Assembly: GCA_037039685.1 (NCBI GenBank)
Contig: JAWNGF010000007.1
Span: forward strand, 2,232,001-2,296,000
From: Ceratobasidium sp. AG-K
Taxonomy: Eukaryota > Basidiomycota > Agaricomycetes > Cantharellales > Ceratobasidiaceae
Direction: 5' to 3'
DNA: 64,000 nucleotides
Shown here: in pieces, positions 11,907-20,754 of the stretch
Position numbering within the stretch: position 1 is the stretch's first letter
Layout: every line of letters begins with the position of its first letter
The notes under the pieces: generated by a model
Seen by the model: the letters and a program-made list of their open reading frames with translations, nothing else
Told to the model about the DNA's origin: nothing
Database searches by the model: none
Position numbers and translations under genes: made by a program

Positions 11907-14900
11907 ATGACCACTTCCGAATCATTTGACGCAAACTTGACGGAACCTTCAACACTGGACTCATTTTCCCTAACTCATCATACACTGGACGTGAACCAAA
12001 TCATGGACTCCGTTCGAGACAACGGAGCCGGAGCGGTGGCTGTCTTTGTGGGCACCACGCGCGATAACTTCAACGGTGGGTGACCCGTACATGGGTATAG
12101 AGGTTCTCCTCATTCGATAACATTACTCTTGGGTATGTCATCATTGTAGGCAAAGAGGTGGTTCGACTAGAGTACGAAGCATATTCGAAGCTGGCCATCA
12201 AGTCTCTAGCTAAAATTGCAAGCGACGCTCGTAAACTAGTACGCTGATCCCGCTTAGGTGCATGTTTCCCGTCTCAAGGGTCACAACTGTTGAATATTCA
12301 GTCTTATACGTGTATATATGCGTATCACGTGATTGTGTTCCACATGGACACGCGCTTCGGTAAAAATTTTGTCCTCAGTTCTCTACTCTCAAGTAGTACG
12401 AGCTGAGGTATAGTTTAGATTTTATCTTTTATATTCATTTGCTTATATTACCTGTAGTTACATTGATATCCAGGTATATATATGCGCAGTTCTCTACTCT
12501 CAAGTAGTACGAGCTGAGTTACATTGATATCCAGCCCGACACTGCGCTTATCTCAAAAGGTTATGAGCCCTGGTAGCGTCAAAAGTGAAGAACCAGAGAA
12601 CCCAGAAAACGCTGTAAACGTTACTACTACTACAATGGCATCGACCGACGCTTACCTTAGCAAGAAAACCTACGAGATCCCACTCCTGAAGGACGACGGA
12701 TCCAACTATAGCTCATGGAAGTTCCGCCAAACGACGGTCCTGCGAATTCGGGGACTGCTCAAGATCGCGTATGGCACAGAAACGCCGCCTGAACCGCTCA
12801 CCGAGACCGAGAAAAAGGACTCTGCCAAAGTATCAGCCAATAAAATCGAAATTGAACAATGGCAGAAGCGAGACGACGACGCATTCGCTCAGATTACCCT
12901 GAATATGGAAGACGGAGCGATGGCCGACGTGATCGAGACGACATCGGCGCACGAAGCATGGACGAAAGTTGTCGAACGCTGGGAAGGAAAAGGAATGCAA
13001 TCGCTATCCTTTTACTATCAGCAATTCATGAGTGCAAAAATCGAGGAGGAAGAAGACTTATCTGCCGGGTTTAACAACATCCGATCGATCGCCTCCAAGA
13101 TGAAGACACTCGGAGAAGCGGTGACCGACCTTATGCTCGCGCAAGTCTTCATGAATGCGCTCCCCCCGTCCTATGCGATCGTCAGCACGGTCATCCAGAC
13201 ATCCACTCAGACCGGCCTCATCACGCCCGACATGGTTGTCAAAGCGGCATTAGCTGAAGAAGAACGACGGAAGACAGGAGGCGGACTCACAGCGATGTTT
13301 GCTCAAGCCCCAAAGCCAAAATCCAAGAAACCGAGCGACCTGAAAGGGAAGAAAAAGGCCAAAGGCCCCCTATGCGACAACTGCGCCAAGCCCGGGCACA
13401 CCAAGAAGGAATGCTGGGCGAGAGGAGGCGGAGCCGAAGGGACCGGACCACACCAAAAGCGACGAGCCGCTAAGTCAACTGAATCAAAAACGAGCGAATC
13501 AAGTAACGCACCTAAAACCGAATCGGCAAAAGTGGTCCTCACAGCCGAAGAACCCGATGATATGCCATCGATATATGCGATGCCGGCCGTGGACAATCAG
13601 TCAGCTAGAGACACGTGGCTGCTCGATTCGGGAGCGTCAAAACACATGACCCGAAATCGAGAATGGTTTTCGACTTACCGACCTCTGGTACCACCAATCG
13701 CCGTTCGAGTGGGCGACGGGAATATGATAAATGCGACCGGAATCGGCCGTGTCCAGCTTACGCTACGCAACGGAACCCGTAAGGAGACCGACATGTCGAT
13801 CGACAGTGTATTGCACGTACCGGGACTTCATGCCAGTCTGATGTCCGTCAAACAACTCGCCAAACGTGGCACTTTTGTTCTTTTTGGCAAAAGTGAGGCA
13901 AGACTCCTGGCGAACGATGGCCGTGGACCCGAGATCGGCTACGCACGCGAGTTAGGCGTCGAACTTTACCGACTAAATGCGCGCGTTAAACACGCAGAAC
14001 CGACCGCCCATGTTGCCATTGTCGAATCGGAGAACCTGAACGATGAGGATGACCTAGAAGCGAGCGAATTCATCGCATATACGGCCAGTCACATCGCCCG
14101 AGCCGATCTACATACCTGGCATCGTCGCCTAGGACACATAAACTACAAGTATGTCCTAGATATGGTCAGAAAGGGCGTCGTACGAGGGATGGACATCGTA
14201 GGCAGTCGCTTACCGCCGCAATCACAATGCGAGCCGTGCCTCAAAGGCAAGCAAACCCGCGCCCCATTTCCAACGTCGACAAATCGAGCGTCCGATGTAC
14301 TCGAGTTACTCCATAGCGATCTACACGGGCCCGCCGCCGTTCAAGCCATTCAAGGTTATCAGTACTTCGCTGTCACGATCGACGACAAGTCCCGCAAGAT
14401 ATTCGTTCACTTACTTAAGCATAAAAACGACTACGCGAATCACTTCAAGGAGTTGAAACCGTCAATCGAGAATCTGACGGGCAAGCGGATCAAGCACTTA
14501 CGAACGGACGGCGGAGGCGAATATGCATCAAACGCTTTCGAAGCATGGCTGAAATCGCACGGAATCGAGCACCAGAAGACCGAGGCGGATTCTTCAGCGA
14601 GCAATGGCGTAGCAGAGCGAGCGATTCGTACGTTAAACGATAGTCAACGAGCGATGCGAGCGGATGCAGACTTACCCGACAAATATTGGGGACTCGCAAT
14701 CATTCACGCCGCATACATCTGGAATGTAACGCCGAAACGATCGCTTGACGGTAAAACCCCGGACGAAATTTTCACGGGCAAGCTACCCGACGTCTCCCGA
14801 CTCCGCACCTTTGGCTGCAAGGCATGGGCTCGAGTACCCAATGATCAACGTACCAAGCTACAGGCAAGATCGATCGAGTGTACTTACCTCGGATTCGCCC

Positions 14901-17443
14901 CAAATCGAAAGGCGCATATTCTCATTCAGCGCTCGATCGGTCGCGTAATCACCTCACGTGACGTCGTATTCGATGAGGGAGGCGAGACGCGACAACGCGT
15001 GATAATTGAAGATTTCGAGGACGAGTTCCCAGAACAAGTGGGCGATCAGGAGCACCAGGAGCCAACGCCTGAAATCATCATCGAGCCAGAGCCAGTAAGC
15101 CGACAAGAATCTGATGCCGAGCCGACGAGCAATTCCCCCATCGAGCCAGAGCCGCCAGCGAAACAGCCTGAGCCTCCACGTCGATCAGGTCGAGCTACTA
15201 GACCGCCACTACGATACGGAGCTGAAGTGGGCGCGCAGAACGAGACTGCCACGCGAACCGATAAGCCGACGACCGAGAGCGCCCTAAATGCGCTAATTGA
15301 ACATCCCCCCGACACCTATGCCGAAGCTATGGCACGACCAGACGCCAATCTATGGCTCGAAGCTATGATCGAAGAAATCAAATCGATTACCGAGCATAAA
15401 GTTTGGAAACCGGCTGATAGACCGACTCACAAAAGGGTCATCAAATGTCGCTGGGTGTACGCATATAAGCGCGACGTCGATGGCGAAATCCTCAAATACA
15501 AAGCCCGACTCGTCGCCAAGGGTTTCCTTCAAGCTCCAGGTGTCGATTATGTTGAGATCTCGTCGCCAGTGGCCGCATCGGACGCATATAGGGTGCTTTT
15601 CAGCATCGTCGCGAGCGAAGACCTCGAGCTCCTTCAGCTCGACATCAAAACGGCGTTCCTACACGGCGTCGTCGAGGAAGAGCTCTACATGGAGCAACCC
15701 GAGGGATTTGCCGAAGGCGATCACGTCTGGCAACTCGTTAAAGCGTTATACGGTCTGAAACAAGCCGCTCGAGCATTCTACCTTCGACTTAAGGAGGTTC
15801 TCGAAGCGATCGGATTCACGAGAACCGAAAGCGACCACGCCGTATTCATTCAGCGGGATGGCGATAATTTAGCGATAATTTTAGCTCATGTGGACGACAT
15901 GCTCCTAGCCGGCAAACCTCTCTCGTTTCTAGAGGAAATCAAGTCGAAAATGCGCGAATCGTTCGACATTGTCGATCTAGGCGAGGCACGCATGTTCGTC
16001 GGAGTTGAAATCGAGCGCAATCGCGCTGCTGGCACGCTCAAAATTTGTCAAAAACGGTACATTAGCGACATATTAGCTCGATTCAGCATGACCGAGTCCA
16101 AGCCATGGGATACACCAATGGCAGAGTCACCAAATCTACCCAAACTCGACGCTCCTACTGTCGATCGGACGCTCTATCAACGTGGAGTCGGATCGCTCAT
16201 GTATGCGATGATTTCAACTCGTCCCGACATCGCTTTCGCGACCGGATTGCTTGCCCAACACGCCGCTAATCCTGGCGACGAGCATTGGTCAGCATTCAAA
16301 CGAGTTCTACGGTACCTACAAGGCACAAAAGCACTCGGGATCGTATTCGAACGATCGAAATCGTCAAAGCCGATCGGATATGTCGACTCAGACTACGCTG
16401 GCGATCCTAATACGAGTCGATCGACTACCGGTTGGATCTTCCAACGAGCCGGAGGAAGCGTCGCTTGGTCATCCCGAAAACAACCAACGATTTCATTGTC
16501 AAGTACCGAGGCTGAATATGTCGCCGCTGCGAGTGCCACCCGCCAATTGATTTGGCTTCGTCAATTTCTTGAAGAACTCGGATTTTTGTCGAAAGGTCCG
16601 ACAACTTTGCTTACCGACAATCAATCGAGCATTGCATTGGCCAAGAATCCCGTTAATCATCAAAATACAAAACATATTCGAGTAAAACATCATTTTATTC
16701 GAGAGGTGATCGCACTTCACGAAGTCGACCTTCAATTTATTCCGACCGAACAACAGGTCGCCGATGCGCTTACTAAACCACTTGGTCGCATCAAATTCCC
16801 TGGTTTCGTTACTGGGATGGGAATGTTTTAAATCCTTTCATTTCATTTTTCGCATAATCCTGAGTGGGCGTGTTGAATATTCAGTCTTATACGTGTATAT
16901 ATGCGTATCACGTGATTGTGTTCCACATGGACACGCGCTTCGGTAAAAATTTTGTCCTCAGTTCTCTACTCTCAAGTAGTACGAGCTGAGGTATAGTTTA
17001 GATTTTATCTTTTATATTCATTTGCTTATATTACCTGTAGTTACATTGATATCCAGGTATATATATGCGCAGTTCTCTACTCTCAAGTAGTACGAGCTGA
17101 GTTACATTGATATCCAGCCCGACACTGCGCTTATCTCAAAAACAACTAGGATATCCCGCCTCATGACTTTGGCCCTACGTCCTCGACTCCAGCCGGAACG
17201 AGTGCAGCTCATCTGACCCGAATTGCGATTCACCACCGCCTTGGGTCCGTCCCAGTAGGCGAATCATCAATCATTATCGCAGTCAGCTCCCCACACCGTC
17301 GCGAAGCCTTTTACGTCTGCGAGTGGATCCTGGAGCAAGTCAAGATGAAAACACCTATATGGAAACGGGAGTGGTATGCTGAGGGCGAGATGTCGCATGA
17401 GGCCCTTTGGAAAGCGAACTTTCCACCTCACAAGTCTTTGTAG
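11907..17443 (+). CDS. MOCS2B: molybdopterin synthase catalytic (large) subunit, MoaE/MOCS2B, with retrotransposon in intron 2
   Basis: Transfers sulfur from the small subunit to precursor Z to make molybdopterin, the cofactor backbone of nitrate reductase and related enzymes. Exons: 11907-12075, 12150-12238 and 17150-17443, together 552 nt, 183 residues, in frame. Motifs: GAGAVAVFVGTTRDNF, VVRLEYEAYSKLA, RIAIHHRLGSVPVGESS and AVSSPHRREAFYVCEWILE, then KMKTPIWKREW with the active-site-region Lys residues. Intron 2 originally ran from GTACGC at 12239 to ACAACTAG, 52 nt, phase 0. A 4,854-bp copia element plus a 5-bp target duplication now lies 49 nt into it, making an intron of about 4.9 kb. 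Coding sequence and splice sites are undamaged, so function depends on whether the enlarged intron is still removed. Confidence 0.93.
12283..12287. repeat. target-site duplication ACAAC (second copy 17142-17146)
   Basis: The five bases ACAAC directly flank both ends of the retrotransposon. Removing the element and one copy restores the 52-nt host intron ending ACAACTAG. Confidence 0.9.
12288..12558 (+). repeat. 5' LTR of copia element
   Basis: 271 bp starting TGTTGAATATTCA and ending TTATCTCAAAA, so the 3' end is not the usual CA. The U-rich interior contains two duplicated modules: a 32-bp block at 12376-12407 and 12487-12518, and a 17-bp block GTTACATTGATATCCAG at 12457 and 12518. Confidence 0.93.
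12559..12573 (+). promoter_or_regulatory. primer-binding site matching the anticodon arm of initiator tRNA-Met
   Basis: Directly after the 5' LTR lies GGTTATGAGCCCTGG. Its reverse complement, CCAGGGCTCATAACC, corresponds to the anticodon stem-loop of eukaryotic initiator tRNA-Met with anticodon CAU. The tRNA 3' end is not matched. This is the half-tRNA priming known for Drosophila copia and yeast Ty5. The ATG at 12563 lies within it. Confidence 0.8.
12563..16831 (+). CDS. copia gag-pol polyprotein
   Basis: One uninterrupted frame encodes Gag and Pol without a frameshift; processing is by its own protease. Likely start is the ATG at 12563, inside the primer-binding site, or the ATG at 12635; the frame is open further upstream into the LTR. 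With residues counted from 12524: Gag about 50-270, CCHC knuckle CDNCAKPGHTKKEC about 283, aspartic protease LLDSGASKHMT about 365, integrase HHCC/core with HSDLHGP about 595, RTDGGGEYAS about 660 and NGVAERAIR about 693. Reverse transcriptase shows LDIKTAFLHG about 1039 and HVDDML (YVDD equivalent) about 1122, and RNase H has YVDSDYAGD about 1285 and STEAEYVAA about 1326. All catalytic acids I looked for are present, so the enzyme set appears intact. Confidence 0.96.
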   Translation: MSPGSVKSEEPENPENAVNVTTTTMASTDAYLSKKTYEIPLLKDDGSNYSSWKFRQTTVLRIRGLLKIAYGTETPPEPLTETEKKDSAKVSANKIEIEQWQKRDDDAFAQITLNMEDGAMADVIETTSAHEAWTKVVERWEGKGMQSLSFYYQQFMSAKIEEEEDLSAGFNNIRSIASKMKTLGEAVTDLMLAQVFMNALPPSYAIVSTVIQTSTQTGLITPDMVVKAALAEEERRKTGGGLTAMFAQAPKPKSKKPSDLKGKKKAKGPLCDNCAKPGHTKKECWARGGGAEGTGPHQKRRAAKSTESKTSESSNAPKTESAKVVLTAEEPDDMPSIYAMPAVDNQSARDTWLLDSGASKHMTRNREWFSTYRPLVPPIAVRVGDGNMINATGIGRVQLTLRNGTRKETDMSIDSVLHVPGLHASLMSVKQLAKRGTFVLFGKSEARLLANDGRGPEIGYARELGVELYRLNARVKHAEPTAHVAIVESENLNDEDDLEASEFIAYTASHIARADLHTWHRRLGHINYKYVLDMVRKGVVRGMDIVGSRLPPQSQCEPCLKGKQTRAPFPTSTNRASDVLELLHSDLHGPAAVQAIQGYQYFAVTIDDKSRKIFVHLLKHKNDYANHFKELKPSIENLTGKRIKHLRTDGGGEYASNAFEAWLKSHGIEHQKTEADSSASNGVAERAIRTLNDSQRAMRADADLPDKYWGLAIIHAAYIWNVTPKRSLDGKTPDEIFTGKLPDVSRLRTFGCKAWARVPNDQRTKLQARSIECTYLGFAPNRKAHILIQRSIGRVITSRDVVFDEGGETRQRVIIEDFEDEFPEQVGDQEHQEPTPEIIIEPEPVSRQESDAEPTSNSPIEPEPPAKQPEPPRRSGRATRPPLRYGAEVGAQNETATRTDKPTTESALNALIEHPPDTYAEAMARPDANLWLEAMIEEIKSITEHKVWKPADRPTHKRVIKCRWVYAYKRDVDGEILKYKARLVAKGFLQAPGVDYVEISSPVAASDAYRVLFSIVASEDLELLQLDIKTAFLHGVVEEELYMEQPEGFAEGDHVWQLVKALYGLKQAARAFYLRLKEVLEAIGFTRTESDHAVFIQRDGDNLAIILAHVDDMLLAGKPLSFLEEIKSKMRESFDIVDLGEARMFVGVEIERNRAAGTLKICQKRYISDILARFSMTESKPWDTPMAESPNLPKLDAPTVDRTLYQRGVGSLMYAMISTRPDIAFATGLLAQHAANPGDEHWSAFKRVLRYLQGTKALGIVFERSKSSKPIGYVDSDYAGDPNTSRSTTGWIFQRAGGSVAWSSRKQPTISLSSTEAEYVAAASATRQLIWLRQFLEELGFLSKGPTTLLTDNQSSIALAKNPVNHQNTKHIRVKHHFIREVIALHEVDLQFIPTEQQVADALTKPLGRIKFPGFVTGMGMF
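16871..17141 (+). repeat. 3' LTR of copia element
   Basis: Reads the same as the 5' LTR over its full 271 bp, with the same internal duplications. It is followed at once by the ACAAC target duplication and then TAG, the acceptor of the host intron. Confidence 0.94.
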
Positions 17444-17643
17444 TCACGTAGCCCCGAAACTAAATGGCATATATTCAACCTTTCACTCACTATGAAAGCT
17501 CAAATATATTTCGGAATGCGTAACGTGATACTGGTGTCTCATCAGTGTTAAGTTACTAATTCACCGAGTATGTCAGCATAGCGCCAAGCGTTTATAAACC
17601 TTCGTATCTATTCCTTTCCTTATCACAACCACCAAACATCAAA

Positions 17644-19311
17644 ATGATCCAAGAACTCGCCGCCGCCGGCCAACATCTTCATGACGCATTAGAGCGCTAT
17701 TTCAATGCGTGTACTGCTCTACAGGGTTGTTTTGCACATGGAAAACAGATCGATAGTATTCATCAGGCTCTTTCGGATCGTGTGGTCAACGAACTTCAAA
17801 TGATCGATCACCTCGCATTCAGGCTCAAGCAGGCCAAGGCGGCGATTAGCAGCTCTAGGAACTATATTACCACTCTTGTACCGATCAATCTCCTCCCATC
17901 TGAGATCTTGGCTCGCATTTTCCGCCTCGTGCTTGATGCTCAATCCTGCACCAACCACAAAAGAGTCACGTTCCCAAAATATCCTGATCTACTTTCACAT
18001 GTTTGCTCTCGTTGGCGCCAAGTCGCATTCTCCTCACACACACTCTGGTCTCATATCGATCTCGCTCCATGCCACCCACTCCACCAAGGCTTGCTGGCTC
18101 GCGCAATAGTTCACGCAGCTCGAGCGGAATATGCACCGCTTACCATACACACCATGAGCTTTGAACCGCTTGGAAAATTCAACGATGAAATTCGGGGTGG
18201 GCTTGAACAGTTTCTTGCCTCGATTGCCCCGCGGATCAGGGCCTTGGAACTGCTCGCTGGAGGTGTGCCACCGGCGGACGATGTCTCAAGCAGCATTCTA
18301 GTCCTCAACAGCTGTATCAAGTCATGCACACCCGGAAAGCTCACCCAGCTTACGATTAAAAACACATCTGAAGAGTTTCCCACCTTAATCCGATCTAGGG
18401 AACTTAACTATGACCATGAAGACCAGGGATCTGTCGCGAGCGAGGTGTATTTAGATCAATCATACGAGTTCTTAGAGAACCTTTGGAGAGGGATTACGAC
18501 TCTACGGTTACAGGGATTGTACCCTCACTGGAACAGCGCAGCTTACCACGGGCTCGTCGAATTGCGTCTAACATTCGGCATTAATCCGCATATCACCATC
18601 TCCGAGCAACACCTTATTGCTATATTAGCATCCAGCCCTAGATTACGGATTTTCCAGCTTGATAATCCTCCTTATGATTCCCGTCCATCCGACGCTTTGG
18701 TGACCCCAGTCCTCCTGGACGAACTCGATGTACTGGATGTAGCCTTTATAAGTATCCATGTCCTTGGATGCTTACTTCGGTGGATAACTCCCGGTATGAG
18801 ACCACTGCGCTTATCTCTAACCGGGAACGACTATATGCTAAAAGATCTGGGTGAGCCTGACAGCACAGTCATGGCCTTTTTCGCCCGCTCCAATATACAC
18901 AGTCTTCGCCTAGTTTATACAGAAGTTTCGTGTACATCTCTGATCAAAGCGCTTGACCTGGTTCCAAATCTTAAAGTCTTGGTCCTAGAAAACTCGCCGT
19001 GGCACGAAGAACCAGACTTCCAACCATCCAAAGCAGATGAGGTTTGCCAGGACCAAAATCAAGTCCGTGATGCGTACCTTAGTATTAGCCACCTATACGT
19101 ACTCCATTGCCGCATCCACTTGGATAGCTTCAAGCGGTACCTAGAAAAGCACCTGATCCAAACGCTTACAATTTGGCAACCGGATTTCTTCATGGCACCT
19201 CCTTCATCAGGGCAGAAAAGCAGGGATTATAAAAACGAGCTTTGTACTTCCTGTAACGTAGTTGAGTTTCTTGACGGAGATAGACCGAGTCAGGTTGGAG
19301 ATTGGGCTTGA
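17644..19311 (+). CDS. F-box protein with degenerate leucine-rich C-terminus
   Basis: A single uninterrupted exon of 555 residues. After a helical N-terminus rich in Gln/Ala, an F-box-like motif appears at about residues 78-140: INLLPSEILARIFRLVLDA, then PDLLSHVCSRWRQVAFSSH and LWSHIDL, matching the fungal F-box-like family that recruits substrates to SCF ubiquitin ligases through Skp1. The remainder has scattered Leu-rich strands typical of divergent LRRs, for example LRIFQLDNPPYD and LKVLVLENSPW. The start at 17644 follows CATCAAA and gives the longest sensible frame. It is 200 bp downstream of the molybdopterin synthase stop. Target unknown; such proteins form large families in agaricomycetes. 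Confidence 0.85.
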   Translation: MIQELAAAGQHLHDALERYFNACTALQGCFAHGKQIDSIHQALSDRVVNELQMIDHLAFRLKQAKAAISSSRNYITTLVPINLLPSEILARIFRLVLDAQSCTNHKRVTFPKYPDLLSHVCSRWRQVAFSSHTLWSHIDLAPCHPLHQGLLARAIVHAARAEYAPLTIHTMSFEPLGKFNDEIRGGLEQFLASIAPRIRALELLAGGVPPADDVSSSILVLNSCIKSCTPGKLTQLTIKNTSEEFPTLIRSRELNYDHEDQGSVASEVYLDQSYEFLENLWRGITTLRLQGLYPHWNSAAYHGLVELRLTFGINPHITISEQHLIAILASSPRLRIFQLDNPPYDSRPSDALVTPVLLDELDVLDVAFISIHVLGCLLRWITPGMRPLRLSLTGNDYMLKDLGEPDSTVMAFFARSNIHSLRLVYTEVSCTSLIKALDLVPNLKVLVLENSPWHEEPDFQPSKADEVCQDQNQVRDAYLSISHLYVLHCRIHLDSFKRYLEKHLIQTLTIWQPDFFMAPPSSGQKSRDYKNELCTSCNVVEFLDGDRPSQVGDWA

Positions 19312-20754
19312 TAATTGTATTTGTATTGCCCCCTTCGTTTCACTCTTTCATAATATACATTCCCTTTAGAGTGTTTGCGCATTTCATAGGTCGTGAGAAG
19401 CCGTCCCTATGTTTCGTAACTCTTTGCCGCCATTATCGGCGCGGGAAACGTTTGTGTCACCCGGGAGTACCTTACTGTCCTACTCTCACTGACTCCGGTA
19501 ACTCATGCCGACGCAACCAATCATACATAAATAGGTCTTTCAAGATCAAGTTTTCAGAAGATATAAAGCGACGTTTATAGTTGATTATAGACATTCATCC
19601 TTCAGTTATATCTGCATTCACAATCGCATTCGCCATTCACGCACTAAATATCGAAGCCAATCGTCAGCATCAAACCAACCGCATCACGCTACCCTAGGGT
19701 ACAGAGCCAGTAAACAAACCTTGCTGTTTCCGCAATGTAAGTATCCTAGAAGTTCTTTCAGCTTTGTACACGATTGAATAAGAGAGAGCTAACCGTTACA
19801 CCCTGACTTAGCACAGCAACTATCTACGCACGCGCGCCAAGTGCAAGCACGAGCGTCGAGGTCGCCGAGCCCACCCTCTCGAGTGGGAAACGCAGCAGTC
19901 AAAAGGACAGAGGACAAAGCGAAAGTTACAATGAATAGAAAGCGCATGTTGAGACTGGGGGTGGTTTGGCCGAAGGGAGGGCTCGTCTGGTTGGCTCTTT
20001 ATACTGCTCCAAATGCCTCACCAACCTCGTGCTGGTGCCAATCACCGAACCTCACCCGGGGTTGCAACTTCTAAAGGGGCTTTTGTATTGTTGAATATGA
20101 AGAGGTCGACGAAAAAGCCGACAATATGTCAAATTTAGGAGTCTAACCACCATGCATGCTGTGCATACAGCTGATCACATGCGCGCAACTTGCCGCAGTT
20201 CGCAGAATAGCATTTGCAATGGTCTGAAATCGGGGCTTGAGGGCTAGCTGGTCGTACAGTGATGCATATGCATACAATATAACTGGCCACTGGTAATATT
20301 TGATACTACCAACCTAGAGGGCGACATGTATTACCAGGCCATCAGTCTCCAGCACGAGATCCCGAGTAAGCTAATGCTGACGGCTGGCGTAAAGGAGCAA
20401 GCCATTTACGGTAGGCCTTGATTCAGCCTCGTCATCCACATCATGCTTCTTTGATTCACACGCATCCTATGACTGCATATACCCAACAGCACGCAGCTTC
20501 TTGAGCGCCGCGTTCACGAAGGAATAAAGTACAGCCTCCGTTGCATTTCAGATGCGTGCGGTCGCCTTCTGAACGTGGGAAGCCTGCTTAAGTCAAGTGG
20601 CTTGAACACAAAGGAGCGGACAACCCCGGTTTTATTAGGCGTCGAATATATTATTTCCAGTAGAGGTCTCTAACGCACTGAACGAATTACATCCAAACAA
20701 ACTCTGAAAATACAAAAGTGGTATGCATCTTAATATCCACAAAGGCAAGAGGTT
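19312..20754. other. intergenic stretch, no gene recognised
   Basis: Contains short unconnected open frames and one intron-like pattern near 19736-19811 (GTAAGT to CTTAG), but no protein family is recognisable. It lies downstream of both the F-box gene (+) and the XPG-nuclease gene (-), so both 3' ends fall here. Confidence 0.4.

Larger units (their letters stand above)
12288..17141 (+). mobile_element. full-length Ty1/copia LTR retrotransposon
   Basis: A complete element of 4,854 bp: 5' LTR 12288-12558, primer-binding site, one gag-pol reading frame, a short purine-rich tract (GAGTGGGCG) just before 16871, and 3' LTR 16871-17141. Domain order protease-integrase-RT-RNase H defines the copia superfamily. 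Both LTRs (271 bp) look identical on reading through and the gag-pol frame is unbroken, so insertion is recent and the copy may be active. It lies in the sense orientation inside intron 2 of the molybdopterin synthase gene, so its LTR signals could terminate or initiate host transcripts. Confidence 0.96.
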
